DNA of 29,607 bases, taken from assembly GCA_031425695.1 (NCBI GenBank), contig JANPJV010000313.1, positions 1-29,607 on the forward strand. The letters are read 5' to 3'. A model generated the notes under the pieces. That model did no database searches, was not told the DNA's origin, and worked only from the letters and a program-made list of their open reading frames with translations. Shown here piece by piece: positions 1 to 8,223 of the stretch (positions within the stretch are counted from its first letter, which is position 1; each line of letters opens with the position of its first letter). A program made the position numbers and the translations under genes. This stretch comes from JANPJV01 sp031425695 (GTDB lineage Bacteria > Pseudomonadota > Gammaproteobacteria > Xanthomonadales > SZUA-5).

Positions 1-51
1 CACCTGGAAAACGCTCTTTGCCAGATCGATACCAACGAGTTTAGCCTTCAT
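1..51 (-). CDS. IS110-family transposase, N-terminal end only (cut by window edge)
   Basis: Reading leftward from an ATG at 51-49, the 17 visible codons give MKAKLVGIDLAKSVFQV. This is the typical N-terminus of IS110/IS1111 DEDD recombinases: a beta strand carrying the first catalytic Asp in 'GIDLAKSVF'. An AAGGAGG ribosome binding site lies about 8 nt upstream, which fixes the start. The rest of the gene lies outside the window, so intactness cannot be judged. IS110 enzymes catalyse RNA-guided excision and insertion of their element. Confidence 0.85.
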   Translation of the reverse strand, partial: MKAKLVGIDLAKSVFQV

Positions 52-290
52 GACGGACGCCTCCTTTTTGTCGACTGTGTGTCGCAACTCAGTCTGGCTC
101 TACGAAGCCGTAAAGGGGAGGCGTCCATTTCAACACCCACGAATCAGAATCTTCCGACACGGCCTCGGCAGGTTTTCTGACTGACGGGGGGCAAGGGCAG
201 GGCGATGCTTGCCCTCATGACCTGCCCGCAGCCAACGGATTCCGCCCGGATCGCCAGGAGCATTTCATTACGGGTCGCGCTGCGTGCGGC
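52..290. other. Non-coding flank upstream of IS110 transposase; possible element end
   Basis: No convincing gene lies here. A 10-bp inverted repeat pairs GGACGCCTCC (55-64) with GGAGGCGTCC (117-126). A 7-bp stem, GGGCAAG (189-195) with CTTGCCC (208-214), encloses a 12-nt loop. In IS110-group elements the non-coding end next to the recombinase start encodes a structured bridge RNA, so these stems could belong to one. The element boundary cannot be placed from this sequence alone. Confidence 0.35.
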
Positions 291-306
291 GTGCGTTTCT
301 GTCTAG

Positions 307-725
307 GTCTTGCGCGAGCGCTTGGCGGATTTGTCCTAGTTCATGCGCTGCTTGTCGGAGCCGATCGCCAAGCGGGCGAACCGGGAGAATTGTTGCAAAG
401 GCCGGTTTTGGGAGGGCAGGTTCAATTGCCAGGCGCTGCTGGACGAGACGGCGGTGCTTTCTGCGATGGCTTATGTCGATCTCATCCAGTACGGGCGAAG
501 CTGTGCGACTCGCTGGCTGACTCGCACTACACCGGCGCAAACCGGCGCATTGTCGAGATCGAGAAGAAGCCCGTAGTCGCGGTTCAGCCGCCAGCGCCGA
601 ACGCCGGCCTTCGCGGTTTTTGCGTGCTATCGATCTCGCAGTCGGAATACGTGGCGCTGGTCGACTACACAAGCCGCCAGATCCGTCCAGACAAGCGCGG
701 CGCGATCAGCGGGCCACCCGCCTGT
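307..725 (+). pseudogene. Decayed Y1/IS200-like (REP-associated) transposase, C-terminal two thirds
   Basis: The translation contains hallmarks of the long Y1_Tnp transposase family. In order these are 'RERLADLS*FMRCLSEPIA', 'CKGRFWEGRFNCQALLDE', 'MAYVDL', 'PVRAKLCDSLAD' and, near the end, 'LVDYTSRQIRPDKRGAIS'. At least two lesions are visible. TAG at 337-339 stands where the family has Trp ('LSWFMRCL'), consistent with TGG to TAG. A one-base deletion near 484 turns 'DLNPVRA' into a frame switch. Another TAG lies at 304-306. The N-terminal catalytic HUH part is not recognisable upstream. It is a dead copy; fragments of related transposases lie at 12450 and 16799. Confidence 0.75.
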
Positions 726-750
726 CAGATATTTCGTGTTCGAAACCGGG

Positions 751-777
751 GGCGCCGCGCGGGTTGCGCGCGGCGCC
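751..777. terminator. Strong GC hairpin downstream of the DUF4331 operon
   Basis: A perfect 11-bp stem pairs GGCGCCGCGCG (751-761) with CGCGCGGCGCC (767-777) across a 5-nt loop. It lies 19 bp past the stop codon of the minus-strand operon. No real U-tract follows on either strand, so a Rho-independent terminator is likely but not certain. It could also be a REP-like palindrome. Confidence 0.45.
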
Positions 778-795
778 GTTCGCAGGCTGTTGCGA

Positions 796-2289
796 TCAGG
801 GAGTGACGCCCACCGCGCCTGGCACCGGCGTTTGCAGGTACGGGAAGGTCGTGCGGAACTGCGAAGCGTTGACCTCGACGCCATCGACCAGCGGGAGCTG
901 GCCACTCGGGGCCTGGGCGGGCGTCAACAGCGCGCCCATGAACACGCGCAGCAGCGCATCGACCACGTCGTCGCCGGGGCGGCGTCCGTTGGGGAAGCCA
1001 GCGGTGTCGCTGCCCAGCACGCCGAGCCGGTTCTGGCTGGCCGCGGCCGTCACCACGGTCGAGGTATTCAGGCGCAGCATCTCGGAGGGCACCACATTGG
1101 GCGGCTGGTTGAGGCCGGTGATGCCGGTCAGCGCGGCCGCGACCAGGTCGGTGCGCGGGAACTCATTCGGTGCCTGCACGCCAGCGCTGCTGAACAGGAT
1201 CTCGATCAGTTCCGGCAACGTCGGGTTGGTCACGTAGGCTGCGAACTGGCCGTCATTGCGCGGCTCGGACGCGTTGAAGCGGTCCTTGTCGCCCAGTCCG
1301 ATCACCAGCTCATTGACCAGTGGCACGCCCAGTCGCGAGACCTGCACGAACGCGCCGCCTTCGAGCGCGCTGCCGGGGCCGGTGGAATTGGGCACGGTGG
1401 AGGTGCCGCCGGGTGCTGCATTCAGCGTGCGCGCGCGGCGCAGGCTGGCGCTGGTCCAACCGCCGATGATCGGCTGCCCGCCAACGATCAGGCACGAGAT
1501 CGGCAGCTCCAGCGCGATCGTGGTCACGCCCTTGTCGCGGACATCATCGAGCGCCTCGATGCCGTTGGCGGGGCCGACCGGATTGAGGTTGATCAGGTCA
1601 AACACCTCGCCCAACGGAATGCGGAAGCCATCGCGACGCTGGCCGACGAAGACCCGACCGGCCGCGGCGCAGCCGGGGACCGAGATCGGGAAGATGTGGC
1701 TGTCCGCATACGCCGCGTAATTGGCGAAAGTCTTCTCGCCGATGTTGTCCAGCGGCTTGCGAAAGGTCGTGGCGCTGGTGGCCGGATTGGACGCCAGCTG
1801 CGGCGAGGTGGCGCGGCGGCCGCCGCGGATCACGCCGACGGTGTAGGTCTCGATCAGGTTTTTCACCGAGTCCTGCGAATCCGGTGCGGTGCCGGTGATC
1901 CGCCCCAGCGCCAGCAGCGGCACCGGAATCTGCTGCCCGCCGACCGCGATGCGCGCGGTCTGGAAGGCGTTGTTGAAGCGGAACTGGAAGGTCAGGTCTT
2001 CCTGCGCATCGCCGTTGTTGTCGATGTGGATCTCGTACAGCGCCTCCGGGTCGAGGTAGAAATAGTTGGGGCCGCCGTAGGAATCCTGCAACGGCTGGTA
2101 GTTGGCGAGCAGCGTCACGAAGCCGTCGCGTCCGCCTTCGTAGCTGCGGAACATGTAGAAGTCGGTGGCGTCGACCTTCGGGTGTTCGGTGATGAACGGT
2201 GCTTCGCGATGGCTCGATGCGTGCACCGCCGGCGCGAGCAGCGCGGATGCGGCCAGCAGCAGCAAGGCATTCTTCATTGGGGCTTTCAT
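796..2289 (-). CDS. DUF4331 family exported protein
   Basis: 497 aa. The chosen ATG (2289-2287) has AAGGAG 8 nt upstream; an in-frame start further upstream lacks this. Residues 1-24 form a signal peptide (MKAPMKNALLLLAA...AVHA). The mature protein then begins SSHREAP (25-31), the 'SHREAP' opening typical of DUF4331. Further family features are 'DATDFYMFRSYE', 'NYFYLDPEALYEIHIDN' and 'GDAQEDLTFQFRF'. DUF4331 proteins are secreted or periplasmic and functionally uncharacterised. This is the last gene of a minus-strand operon, 46 bp after the DUF4394 gene and followed by a hairpin at 751-777. Family assignment is firm; the role is unknown. Confidence 0.88.
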   Translation of the reverse strand: MKAPMKNALLLLAASALLAPAVHASSHREAPFITEHPKVDATDFYMFRSYEGGRDGFVTLLANYQPLQDSYGGPNYFYLDPEALYEIHIDNNGDAQEDLTFQFRFNNAFQTARIAVGGQQIPVPLLALGRITGTAPDSQDSVKNLIETYTVGVIRGGRRATSPQLASNPATSATTFRKPLDNIGEKTFANYAAYADSHIFPISVPGCAAAGRVFVGQRRDGFRIPLGEVFDLINLNPVGPANGIEALDDVRDKGVTTIALELPISCLIVGGQPIIGGWTSASLRRARTLNAAPGGTSTVPNSTGPGSALEGGAFVQVSRLGVPLVNELVIGLGDKDRFNASEPRNDGQFAAYVTNPTLPELIEILFSSAGVQAPNEFPRTDLVAAALTGITGLNQPPNVVPSEMLRLNTSTVVTAAASQNRLGVLGSDTAGFPNGRRPGDDVVDALLRVFMGALLTPAQAPSGQLPLVDGVEVNASQFRTTFPYLQTPVPGAVGVTP

Positions 2290-2335
2290 GCGTGTGACTC
2301 CTTGAGGGGAATGATGGATTGCGTGGGTTCCGGGA

Positions 2336-4429
2336 CTACTCGAAGCCATTCTGGAAAATCGAGTCGCCGCGATCGACGATCGTGATGGTCAGGGTCACCG
2401 GGCCGGGGAAGGGCCCGCTCAGCTCCAGCGTGAACGTCTCCAGCGGCTCGCTGACGGCATCGGTCAGGATCGGAATCTGGATCGTCGGCCGTCGATTGGC
2501 ACCGGTCAGCAGCAGGGTGCCCTGGGTCGCGGTGTAATCCGTGCCCGCAATCGCGGTGCCGTCGACCGTGCGGTAGTGCACCGGTGCGCTACCGCCATTG
2601 AGCAGCACGATGGTGACCACGGCCGGTGCGCTGGTCTCGTCGACGCTTTGGGTATTGGCGAGGAACCCGACCGCGATCGGCGCGGCGTAGGCCGCCAGCC
2701 CGGTCAGCGATTGGCCGCCGGAGGTCACCACACCCAGCGCGCGCACCGTCGCGTCGGCCAGTTCGATCTCGTACAGCGCCGCGGCGCCCGCGGGGTTGTC
2801 GGCCGTGAAGTAGCCCAGGCCCGCGGTCGCCGCGCTCGCTGCCGTGCTGGTCGGGCCGGGCGGGATGTCGAAACCGGTCTCACCGCGGAACTCGAACGGG
2901 GCACCGGCGATCGTCAGCGCCAGCGGCAGCGTCTGCGTGCCGGCATTCGGCGGGTTCTGGATATACAACCGCGCAGCGAACTGGTCGAGCGTGTACTGGG
3001 TGGTGAATGCGGCAACGGCGGTGTTCGAGGTGTAGGCAGTGCCGACCAGCTGCGTGCCCTGATCGGCCATGATGAAACCGTCGGGGTTGACCAGCGCCGC
3101 CGTCGCATCGCCATCCACCGGGGCACCGTCGTTGGGGTTGGCACGCGCGTTCAACCCGGACGCGTCGACGATGCGGATGCGGTCGACGGTCGGATTGAAG
3201 TCGACACCCGCCGGCAGCTCGCTCAAATCGATCGGGACTCCGTTGACGTCGAAGTAGGCGATCCGGCCCGGGGTACCCACCGGGGTCGCGACCGCAGTGC
3301 CTGCGGCGCTTTGCGGCTCGAGCAGGTAGACCGTGCCGCGATCGTTGGCGCCATCGATGCCCAAGGCATATAGCTGGCCGGTGGCCGGACGCTGGTCGAT
3401 GCCGACCAGGCGCTCGCCCGCCACCACGCCGGTGATGTTCGCCGATGCTGCCGCGCCGGGCGCTGCCAGCGCAAAACGGACCAGCTGCGTACCGCTGAGC
3501 GACAGCGCGCTGGCGGTCGGCGGCAGAGCGAATACCGCGAGGTCGATCACGTTGATCCCGCCGAGTGCGCCTTGCGCGACGGCAGCGCCAGTGGCCAGAT
3601 CGATCCGATACAGGCGCGACTGGCCGCCTACCGAAAGCACGGCTGCGGCCTGTCCCACTGCGCCCGCGCCGGAGCTGGCCGCATTGATGCCCGGTTCGAT
3701 ATCGAGCCCGCCGCTGGCGCCGAAGTCGAGCGGCGCACCCGCAACGGTCACTGCCAGCGGACTGACCAGGGTGCCCGCATTCGGCGGGTTCTGGATGTAC
3801 AGCATATTGCTGTTGTGATCGAGGGTGTACTGGGTGGTAACGCTGACGTTGATCGCATTGTTGCTGTAGGCGGTTGCCATCGCCCCGCCACCACCGCCGT
3901 TGATGTTGGCATCCGGGTTCACACCGGCCGGCGGGTTGGCGGTGATGTTCAAATTGCCGTCGACCAATGCGCCGTTGTTGGGATTGATGCGGAAATTCAG
4001 ACCGTTGCTGGCCACGACGCGCAAGCGATCGACGCTGGGATTGAAATCGATCCCGAAGGCCTGCGCGAAGATCGGCAGCGGACTACCGCCGCCATCGACG
4101 AAGCTGCCGCTGGTGCCCACTCCGCGCGCGATCACTGCACTGCCGGCGGTATCCAGATAGTAAAGGCGCACCGTACCCAGCTTCGGGTTGTGGGCCAGCG
4201 CGTACAGACGCCCATTCTGCGGCCGTACGTCGATGGCCACCGGCACATCGCCGGCCTCGAGGCCCTGGATCGGCAACGGCGGCGCTGCGTCCTGCACGCG
4301 ACCGTCGATCGCGAATGACAGCTGTCCGTCGGCGGTCAGCAAGGCATAGCCGGTGGTTTGCGCAGCCACCGGCATGCTGGCGATCAGCATACCGACCAGC
4401 GCGGCACCGGCGAGTGTCGTGGTTTTCAT
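2336..4429 (-). CDS. Exported protein with two DUF4394 repeats, Calx-beta-like domain and GFE tail
   Basis: 697 aa. The start ATG (4429-4427) follows GGAAAA and overlaps the upstream stop codon as ATGA. Residues 1-23 are a signal peptide ending in 'ASMPVAA'. Two tandem copies of a DUF4394 beta-propeller-like domain follow, about 25-300 and 310-580. Both carry 'GRLYAL/GQLYAL', 'G(I/V)DFNP(S/T)VDR(L/I)R', 'TTQYTLD' and 'LYIQNPPNAGT'. Residues about 590-690 ('VDETSAPAVVTI', 'GTAIAGTDYTATQGTL', 'EPLETFTLEL') look like a Calx-beta domain. The protein ends 'DSIFQNGFE'. A tail of this type recurs in Lysobacterales secreted proteins and may be a sorting or anchoring signal (inference). It lies between DUF4198 and DUF4331 genes in one operon; its role is unknown. 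Confidence 0.85.
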   Translation of the reverse strand: MKTTTLAGAALVGMLIASMPVAAQTTGYALLTADGQLSFAIDGRVQDAAPPLPIQGLEAGDVPVAIDVRPQNGRLYALAHNPKLGTVRLYYLDTAGSAVIARGVGTSGSFVDGGGSPLPIFAQAFGIDFNPSVDRLRVVASNGLNFRINPNNGALVDGNLNITANPPAGVNPDANINGGGGGAMATAYSNNAINVSVTTQYTLDHNSNMLYIQNPPNAGTLVSPLAVTVAGAPLDFGASGGLDIEPGINAASSGAGAVGQAAAVLSVGGQSRLYRIDLATGAAVAQGALGGINVIDLAVFALPPTASALSLSGTQLVRFALAAPGAAASANITGVVAGERLVGIDQRPATGQLYALGIDGANDRGTVYLLEPQSAAGTAVATPVGTPGRIAYFDVNGVPIDLSELPAGVDFNPTVDRIRIVDASGLNARANPNDGAPVDGDATAALVNPDGFIMADQGTQLVGTAYTSNTAVAAFTTQYTLDQFAARLYIQNPPNAGTQTLPLALTIAGAPFEFRGETGFDIPPGPTSTAASAATAGLGYFTADNPAGAAALYEIELADATVRALGVVTSGGQSLTGLAAYAAPIAVGFLANTQSVDETSAPAVVTIVLLNGGSAPVHYRTVDGTAIAGTDYTATQGTLLLTGANRRPTIQIPILTDAVSEPLETFTLELSGPFPGPVTLTITIVDRGDSIFQNGFE

Positions 4430-5247
4430 GGCGAGTTTTCCGTTGTGGGAATGTTGGGAACGGCGTGATGCACGGTGAGCGAAGCGAAGTGGCTTTCCCA
4501 ATCGAGATCGCTGCGCTCGACCGGGCGCAGCAGCACGCTGCGCAGCAGGAATCCGTCCGTCGTCGACGGACTGAAGGTGACGCAGCCGTCATCGCCGGCC
4601 TTGCGCCAAACGAGGCCGCCATCGGCTTCGACCAAGCCGATGTGGATCGGCGCATGCGCGCCCGCGACCGGCGCGCCGTCGGTACGCGCGCACACGCCGA
4701 GCGCGTCGCCCGGCGCACGCAGCGTCGGGTCCGTGCGTGGCACCAATTCGTAGGGCAGCCCGTGGGCGCGCGTGGTATCCGGGTCGGGGCTGCGGCCCGT
4801 GCGGCGAATGATGACCTTCGCATTCTTGGTGTAGCGCTCGCGCCACTGCGCGCTGGCACGATAGCGGTCGAGGATCGAGGCCTCGCCACCCAGCTCTTCT
4901 CGCACGTAGGTCGCGACGCTATCGGGCGCCAGCGTGGTGTCGAGCGCTTGCAGCAGAACGTTGGCGACGAGCACGGGAGAGTCGGCTGCTACGACCCGGA
5001 AGGGCAGCGCTTCGTCGCTTGCCGGGAGGGGCAGCAGCGGAACGGTGCGCGCGCCGGAGGACAGCTCGGCACGGGCGACGCGCTCCGGCCGCGACCCACT
5101 GCCGAAGGCCGGGAATGCATGGCCGGTGGTCAGCGCGACCGACCAGTAGTCTTGCGAACCCTGTGGTGCTTGTGCGACCAGCCACGTGTCGTGCGCGTGA
5201 GCTACAGACGTGAACAATGCGAATGCAAGAAACAGCCATCGGCACAC
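4426..5247 (-). CDS. DUF4198 family periplasmic protein
   Basis: 273 aa from a GTG start at 5247-5245, chosen because AAGGTG lies 5 nt upstream and the product begins directly with a signal peptide (CRWLFLAFALFTSVAHA, then HDTWL). An ATG at 5334 would add 29 unlikely residues. The mature N-terminus HDTWLV, 'TTGHAFPAF', 'KNAKVIIRRTG' and 'LPYELVPRTDPT' fit DUF4198, a periplasmic beta-rich family sometimes found with metal-uptake or TonB-receptor genes. It heads a minus-strand operon; its TGA overlaps the next ATG by 4 nt, so translation is coupled. Intriguingly, a TonB-receptor plug fragment lies just upstream on the opposite strand. Substrate unknown. Confidence 0.75.
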   Translation of the reverse strand: MCRWLFLAFALFTSVAHAHDTWLVAQAPQGSQDYWSVALTTGHAFPAFGSGSRPERVARAELSSGARTVPLLPLPASDEALPFRVVAADSPVLVANVLLQALDTTLAPDSVATYVREELGGEASILDRYRASAQWRERYTKNAKVIIRRTGRSPDPDTTRAHGLPYELVPRTDPTLRAPGDALGVCARTDGAPVAGAHAPIHIGLVEADGGLVWRKAGDDGCVTFSPSTTDGFLLRSVLLRPVERSDLDWESHFASLTVHHAVPNIPTTENSP

Positions 5248-5336
5248 GAAAGCACCTTGAGCGCAGCGGTCAGTGCTGGGTAATACGACGACCATTCGCC
5301 CAATGGATGCACGATTGGTTTGCTGCATGCGCAAGT

Positions 5337-5525
5337 GGTGGCGGCGAGATCGGCCCGGAGCAATTGCGCGAGCGGCCGCGACTGCGCAGCCGCGATCTGG
5401 TCGAATACGTGCCGGGCATGGTCGCGACCCAGCATTCCAGATCGGGCAAGGCGAACCAGTACTTGCTGCGCGGCTTCAACCTCGACCGCGGCACCGACTT
5501 CGCCACGTTCGTCGACGGCATGCCG
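5337..5525 (+). pseudogene. TonB-dependent receptor plug-domain fragment
   Basis: One frame reads 'GEIGPEQLRERPRLRSRDL', 'VEYVPGMVATQHS', 'GKANQYLLRGFNLDRGTDFA', 'TFVDGMP'. This is the plug region of a TonB-dependent outer-membrane receptor, which usually continues 'VNM.THGHGQG'. After 'DGMP' the homology stops ('GWSRTPCSICTAM'), so the barrel is missing. No signal sequence or TonB box is present upstream. It is a deletion remnant of about 63 codons, divergent from the DUF4198 operon and about 100 bp before the truncated permease. The roughly 100 bases between the two show no recognisable homology in any frame. Confidence 0.7.
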
Positions 5526-5628
5526 GGTTGGAGCCGGACCCCCTGTTCGATATGCACGGCAATGCGCATCCAAGATTGCGTCCGGGCTTTCGCAGTCAGA
5601 TCGCAGGCTGGATCAACCTGACCTATAG

Positions 5629-7152
5629 CGCGGCGCTGCGCGCACCCCTGGAACCACTCGCCGCCAGATCTCCCAGGACCTGGCAGCGCTGGAAGACTGG
5701 GCGAGAAATCTCCTAGAAAAACGCGGATTTCTGCTCTCGGGACCGCCGGAAAGCTGGAGCGACTATGTGCAAATGTTGCGGACGCTTGGGCTCGATGGCG
5801 GCGCGCGCGGGTTCAGCATCGGCCTCGACTCCAGCGTGCTCGCCGTGGCGCTCGCCTCGGTGCTGTTGAGCATCCTGCTGTCGGGGCTCTTGCCGGTCCT
5901 CGCGCTGGGAGAAGACAAGCTTTGGAACGGCCTCAAGGAGGCTGCGCGCGGAAACTCGAGGTCGCGGGCCGCGCGCACGACACGCAATCTGCTGGTGGTG
6001 CTGCAGGTGAGCCTGGCGGTGGCATTGCTGACGGGGGCCGGCTTGCTGCTGCACAGCTTCGTGCGCGTGCTCGAAGAGCGACCGGGCTTCGATTCGAGCA
6101 AGCTGCTGACGGTCAGTATCAATCTCTCGCGCGATCACTATCGCGAGCCCGAGCAAACTCGGCAGTTCCAGGAGCGACTACTGGCGGCCGTGCGCGAACT
6201 GCCGGGCGTGCGCGCCGCGGCGACAGTCAGCGGCATGCTGTTTTCGAACGACTATGACTCGGGTCCGTATGTCATCGAGGGACAGGACGCGACCAGCGCG
6301 CCCGCCTCAGGCTATATGCAGGCCGTCGACCCGGAGTTCTTCCCGGTGATGGGAATTCCCCTCGTGCAGGGGCGCGGCTTTGCGGCCAGCGACGACGAGA
6401 ACAGCTTGCCGGTGGCGATCATCGACGCCAGTCTGGCGCGCAGGGCATTCGGTGACCGCAGCGCGTTGGGCGCCCGCATCGGTACCCGCAACCTCGTTGG
6501 CATCGAGTGGCGCACGATTGTCGGCGTGGCAGTCAGTGTCAAGCGTCGCCAATTGTCCGAGCTCGACGGCATGGACAGCTATTACTCTCCGTTGGCGCAG
6601 GTGCGGCCTTTGCGAATCTTTCGGATCGCAATCAAGACCGATCTCAGCGCCGCGGAGGTCGCTGGACCGCTGCGCGCTGCGCTGGCTGCAATCGATCCCG
6701 AGCAGCCGATGTTCGACCTGATGAGCATGGACGAGCGCATCAGCCGCTCGCTCGACGATCGGCGCGCGCCCTTGTTGCTGGTGCTGCTGTTCGCCGGCGT
6801 CGCGCTGGCGCTGTGCGCGGTCGGCATCTATGGCGTGCTGGCGTTCGCCGTGTCACAGCGGACCAGCGAAATCGGCGTGCGCCTGTCGCTCGGCGCGAGG
6901 AAAGCGGAAATCGCGCGACTGGTGCTGATCGACGGAGGCAGGCTGGTGATCGTGGGCCTACTGGCGGGACTGCTGCTCGCTTGGTTGGCGGCGCAATCGC
7001 TGCGGTCACAGTTGTTCGGCGTCGGCGTGCTCGATCCAGTGACCTTGCTCGCCGTGTCCGTCCTGGTCGTAGTGATCGGCCTGCTCGCCACCGGCATACC
7101 CGCACGGCGTGCGGCCGCGGTGAGCCCGGTCGAGGCATTGCGTCACGAGTGA
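5629..7152 (+). pseudogene. ABC permease (ADOP/MacB-FtsX type), N-terminal half missing
   Basis: The frame is open from 5629, after TAG at 5626-5628; the first plausible start is GTG at 5767 (461 aa). It matches the C-terminal half of ADOP-type permeases, normally about 800 aa. In order come a membrane segment ('LAVALASVLLSILLSGLLPV'), 'ARTTRNLLVVLQVSLAVALL' and a periplasmic MacB_PCD domain ('FFPVMGIPLVQGRGFAASDD'). Three C-terminal FtsX helices follow, with 'AVSQRTSEIGVRLSLGARK' and the ending 'FGVGVLDPVT...IPARRAAAVSPVEALRHE'. The first MacB_PCD/FtsX half is absent and a TonB-receptor scrap stands in its place. No ATPase gene is adjacent. The reading frame itself has no stop, so the truncation may be recent. 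A functional half-permease cannot be excluded. Confidence 0.7.
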
Positions 7153-7174
7153 GCAGGCGCGGGCACGGTCACAC

Positions 7175-7382
7175 GTAGCGTGGCTATGAGCGCGCGACGA
7201 GTTGCCGTGGGCGAGGTAGCAAACGCGCCAGCGCCGCGTTTGGCTACGAAGCGAATCCTCGCCAGTAGCGAGACGCGGCGCTGGCGCAGTGAGCGCGGTC
7301 TGCTTGCGCGGCATGCCGCGCGACCGCTCGAACGCACGCGAACTTGTTCGCGGGCAGACCTGCGCGCTCAGAGCCACGCTAC
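7175..7382. repeat. 208-bp element with nested inverted repeats (MITE-like)
   Basis: The two ends (7175-7195 and 7362-7382) are 21-bp inverted repeats with one mismatch, starting GTAGCGTGGCT. Inside, a perfect 15-bp inverted repeat pairs GCGCCAGCGCCGCGT (7225-7239) with its complement at 7273-7287. A 16-bp palindrome, GCGCGGCATGCCGCGC, follows (7307-7322). No protein-coding frame is credible. No obvious target-site duplication flanks it. It occupies almost the whole gap between the truncated permease and the CorA-like gene. It could be a MITE or a REP doublet moved by a Y1 transposase, or a structured RNA. Confidence 0.6.
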
Positions 7383-7448
7383 ATTCTCAAAAGTTTGCAC
7401 GCTGTCCCCGCTTTTCTCAGTATGCAGCAATCAGGTCGGAGACCAGCC

Positions 7449-8210
7449 ATGTCGCGCAGCCAGTACAAATGGAGCCTTCCCGACGCGATCACCGCCCGCC
7501 TCGGCAGCGAGAGCTGGGGTGCGCAGCGCGCCATCGTCGAGGCGGGGCATCTGCTTTTGATCCTGCACGTGCCACCGAAGCCGGACAGCAACGATCGCGA
7601 TCACGAAGTGTTTTATCGACAGCCCAATGGCCAATGGCAACACGAGGGGCGCGAACACGGCGAGCACACCTTGCGCAAGTTCCTGGATGATTATCGAACG
7701 CTGCTTGACCAGTTGGAGACGCGCTTCGAGAAGGTGGCGGACATCGACGGGCTGTTCGCGGTCATCGACCGCCTCATTCCGCTGGCGCGGTCTTCGGGCA
7801 ACACGAAGGCGGCGCTGCAGTCGGCCCGCGAGCTGCTGGGCAACGATGCCTTCCTCATCGACATGCGCGATCGCACGATCGAGATCGCGCGCGGATTCGA
7901 GCTGTTGCTCACCGATGCCCGCCAGGCGCTGGAATTTCGCGTAGCGCGCAGCGCGGAAGAACAGACCCGCGCGGCCGACATCAGCAACCGGGCTCAACAA
8001 AAGCTCAACATCCTGTCGGCCGTGGCTTTCCCGTTGATGGCGGTGTCGGGGTTATTCGGCATGAACCTCCACAGTGGCCTCGAAAACAGCTTTCTGGCCT
8101 TCTGGCTGGTGTTCCTCGGCGGCCTGGGGCTGGGTCTATTCGTGAAGGGATGGGTGTCGTCGTCCGGCACTCCGCCGGCGGTCAGCACGCCCGGGCGCGG
8201 CAAGCGGTGA
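7449..8210 (+). CDS. CorA-like divalent-cation transporter family protein
   Basis: 253 aa. The ATG at 7449 has GGAG 8 nt upstream; earlier in-frame starts fall in the inverted-repeat element. Most of the chain is a charged, helix-rich cytoplasmic region (about 1-195). 'LRKFLDDYRTLLDQLETRFEKV' and 'EFRVARSAEEQTRAADIS' suggest the long stalk helix. Two C-terminal membrane helices follow ('LNILSAVAFPLMAVSGLF' and 'FLAFWLVFLGGLGLGLFV') separated by 'GMNLHSGLEN', the GMN signature of CorA/ZntB channels. It is shorter than typical CorA (about 310-330 aa), lacking much of the N-terminal alpha/beta domain, so transport specificity is uncertain. It stands alone and converges on the peptidase/lysozyme gene, with 13 bp between stop codons. 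Confidence 0.7.
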   Translation: MSRSQYKWSLPDAITARLGSESWGAQRAIVEAGHLLLILHVPPKPDSNDRDHEVFYRQPNGQWQHEGREHGEHTLRKFLDDYRTLLDQLETRFEKVADIDGLFAVIDRLIPLARSSGNTKAALQSARELLGNDAFLIDMRDRTIEIARGFELLLTDARQALEFRVARSAEEQTRAADISNRAQQKLNILSAVAFPLMAVSGLFGMNLHSGLENSFLAFWLVFLGGLGLGLFVKGWVSSSGTPPAVSTPGRGKR

Positions 8211-8223
8211 GCCCGGGCTTGCC

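Noticed and set aside
736..2385. A 549-codon open frame on the plus strand
   Set aside because: It is antisense to the DUF4331 gene, which has a signal peptide, ribosome binding site and family motifs. The plus frame is Arg/Gly/Ala-rich text typical of an antisense shadow in GC-rich DNA.
4315..5283. A 322-codon plus-strand frame
   Set aside because: It lies antisense to the DUF4198 and DUF4394 genes and has low-complexity Arg-rich composition.
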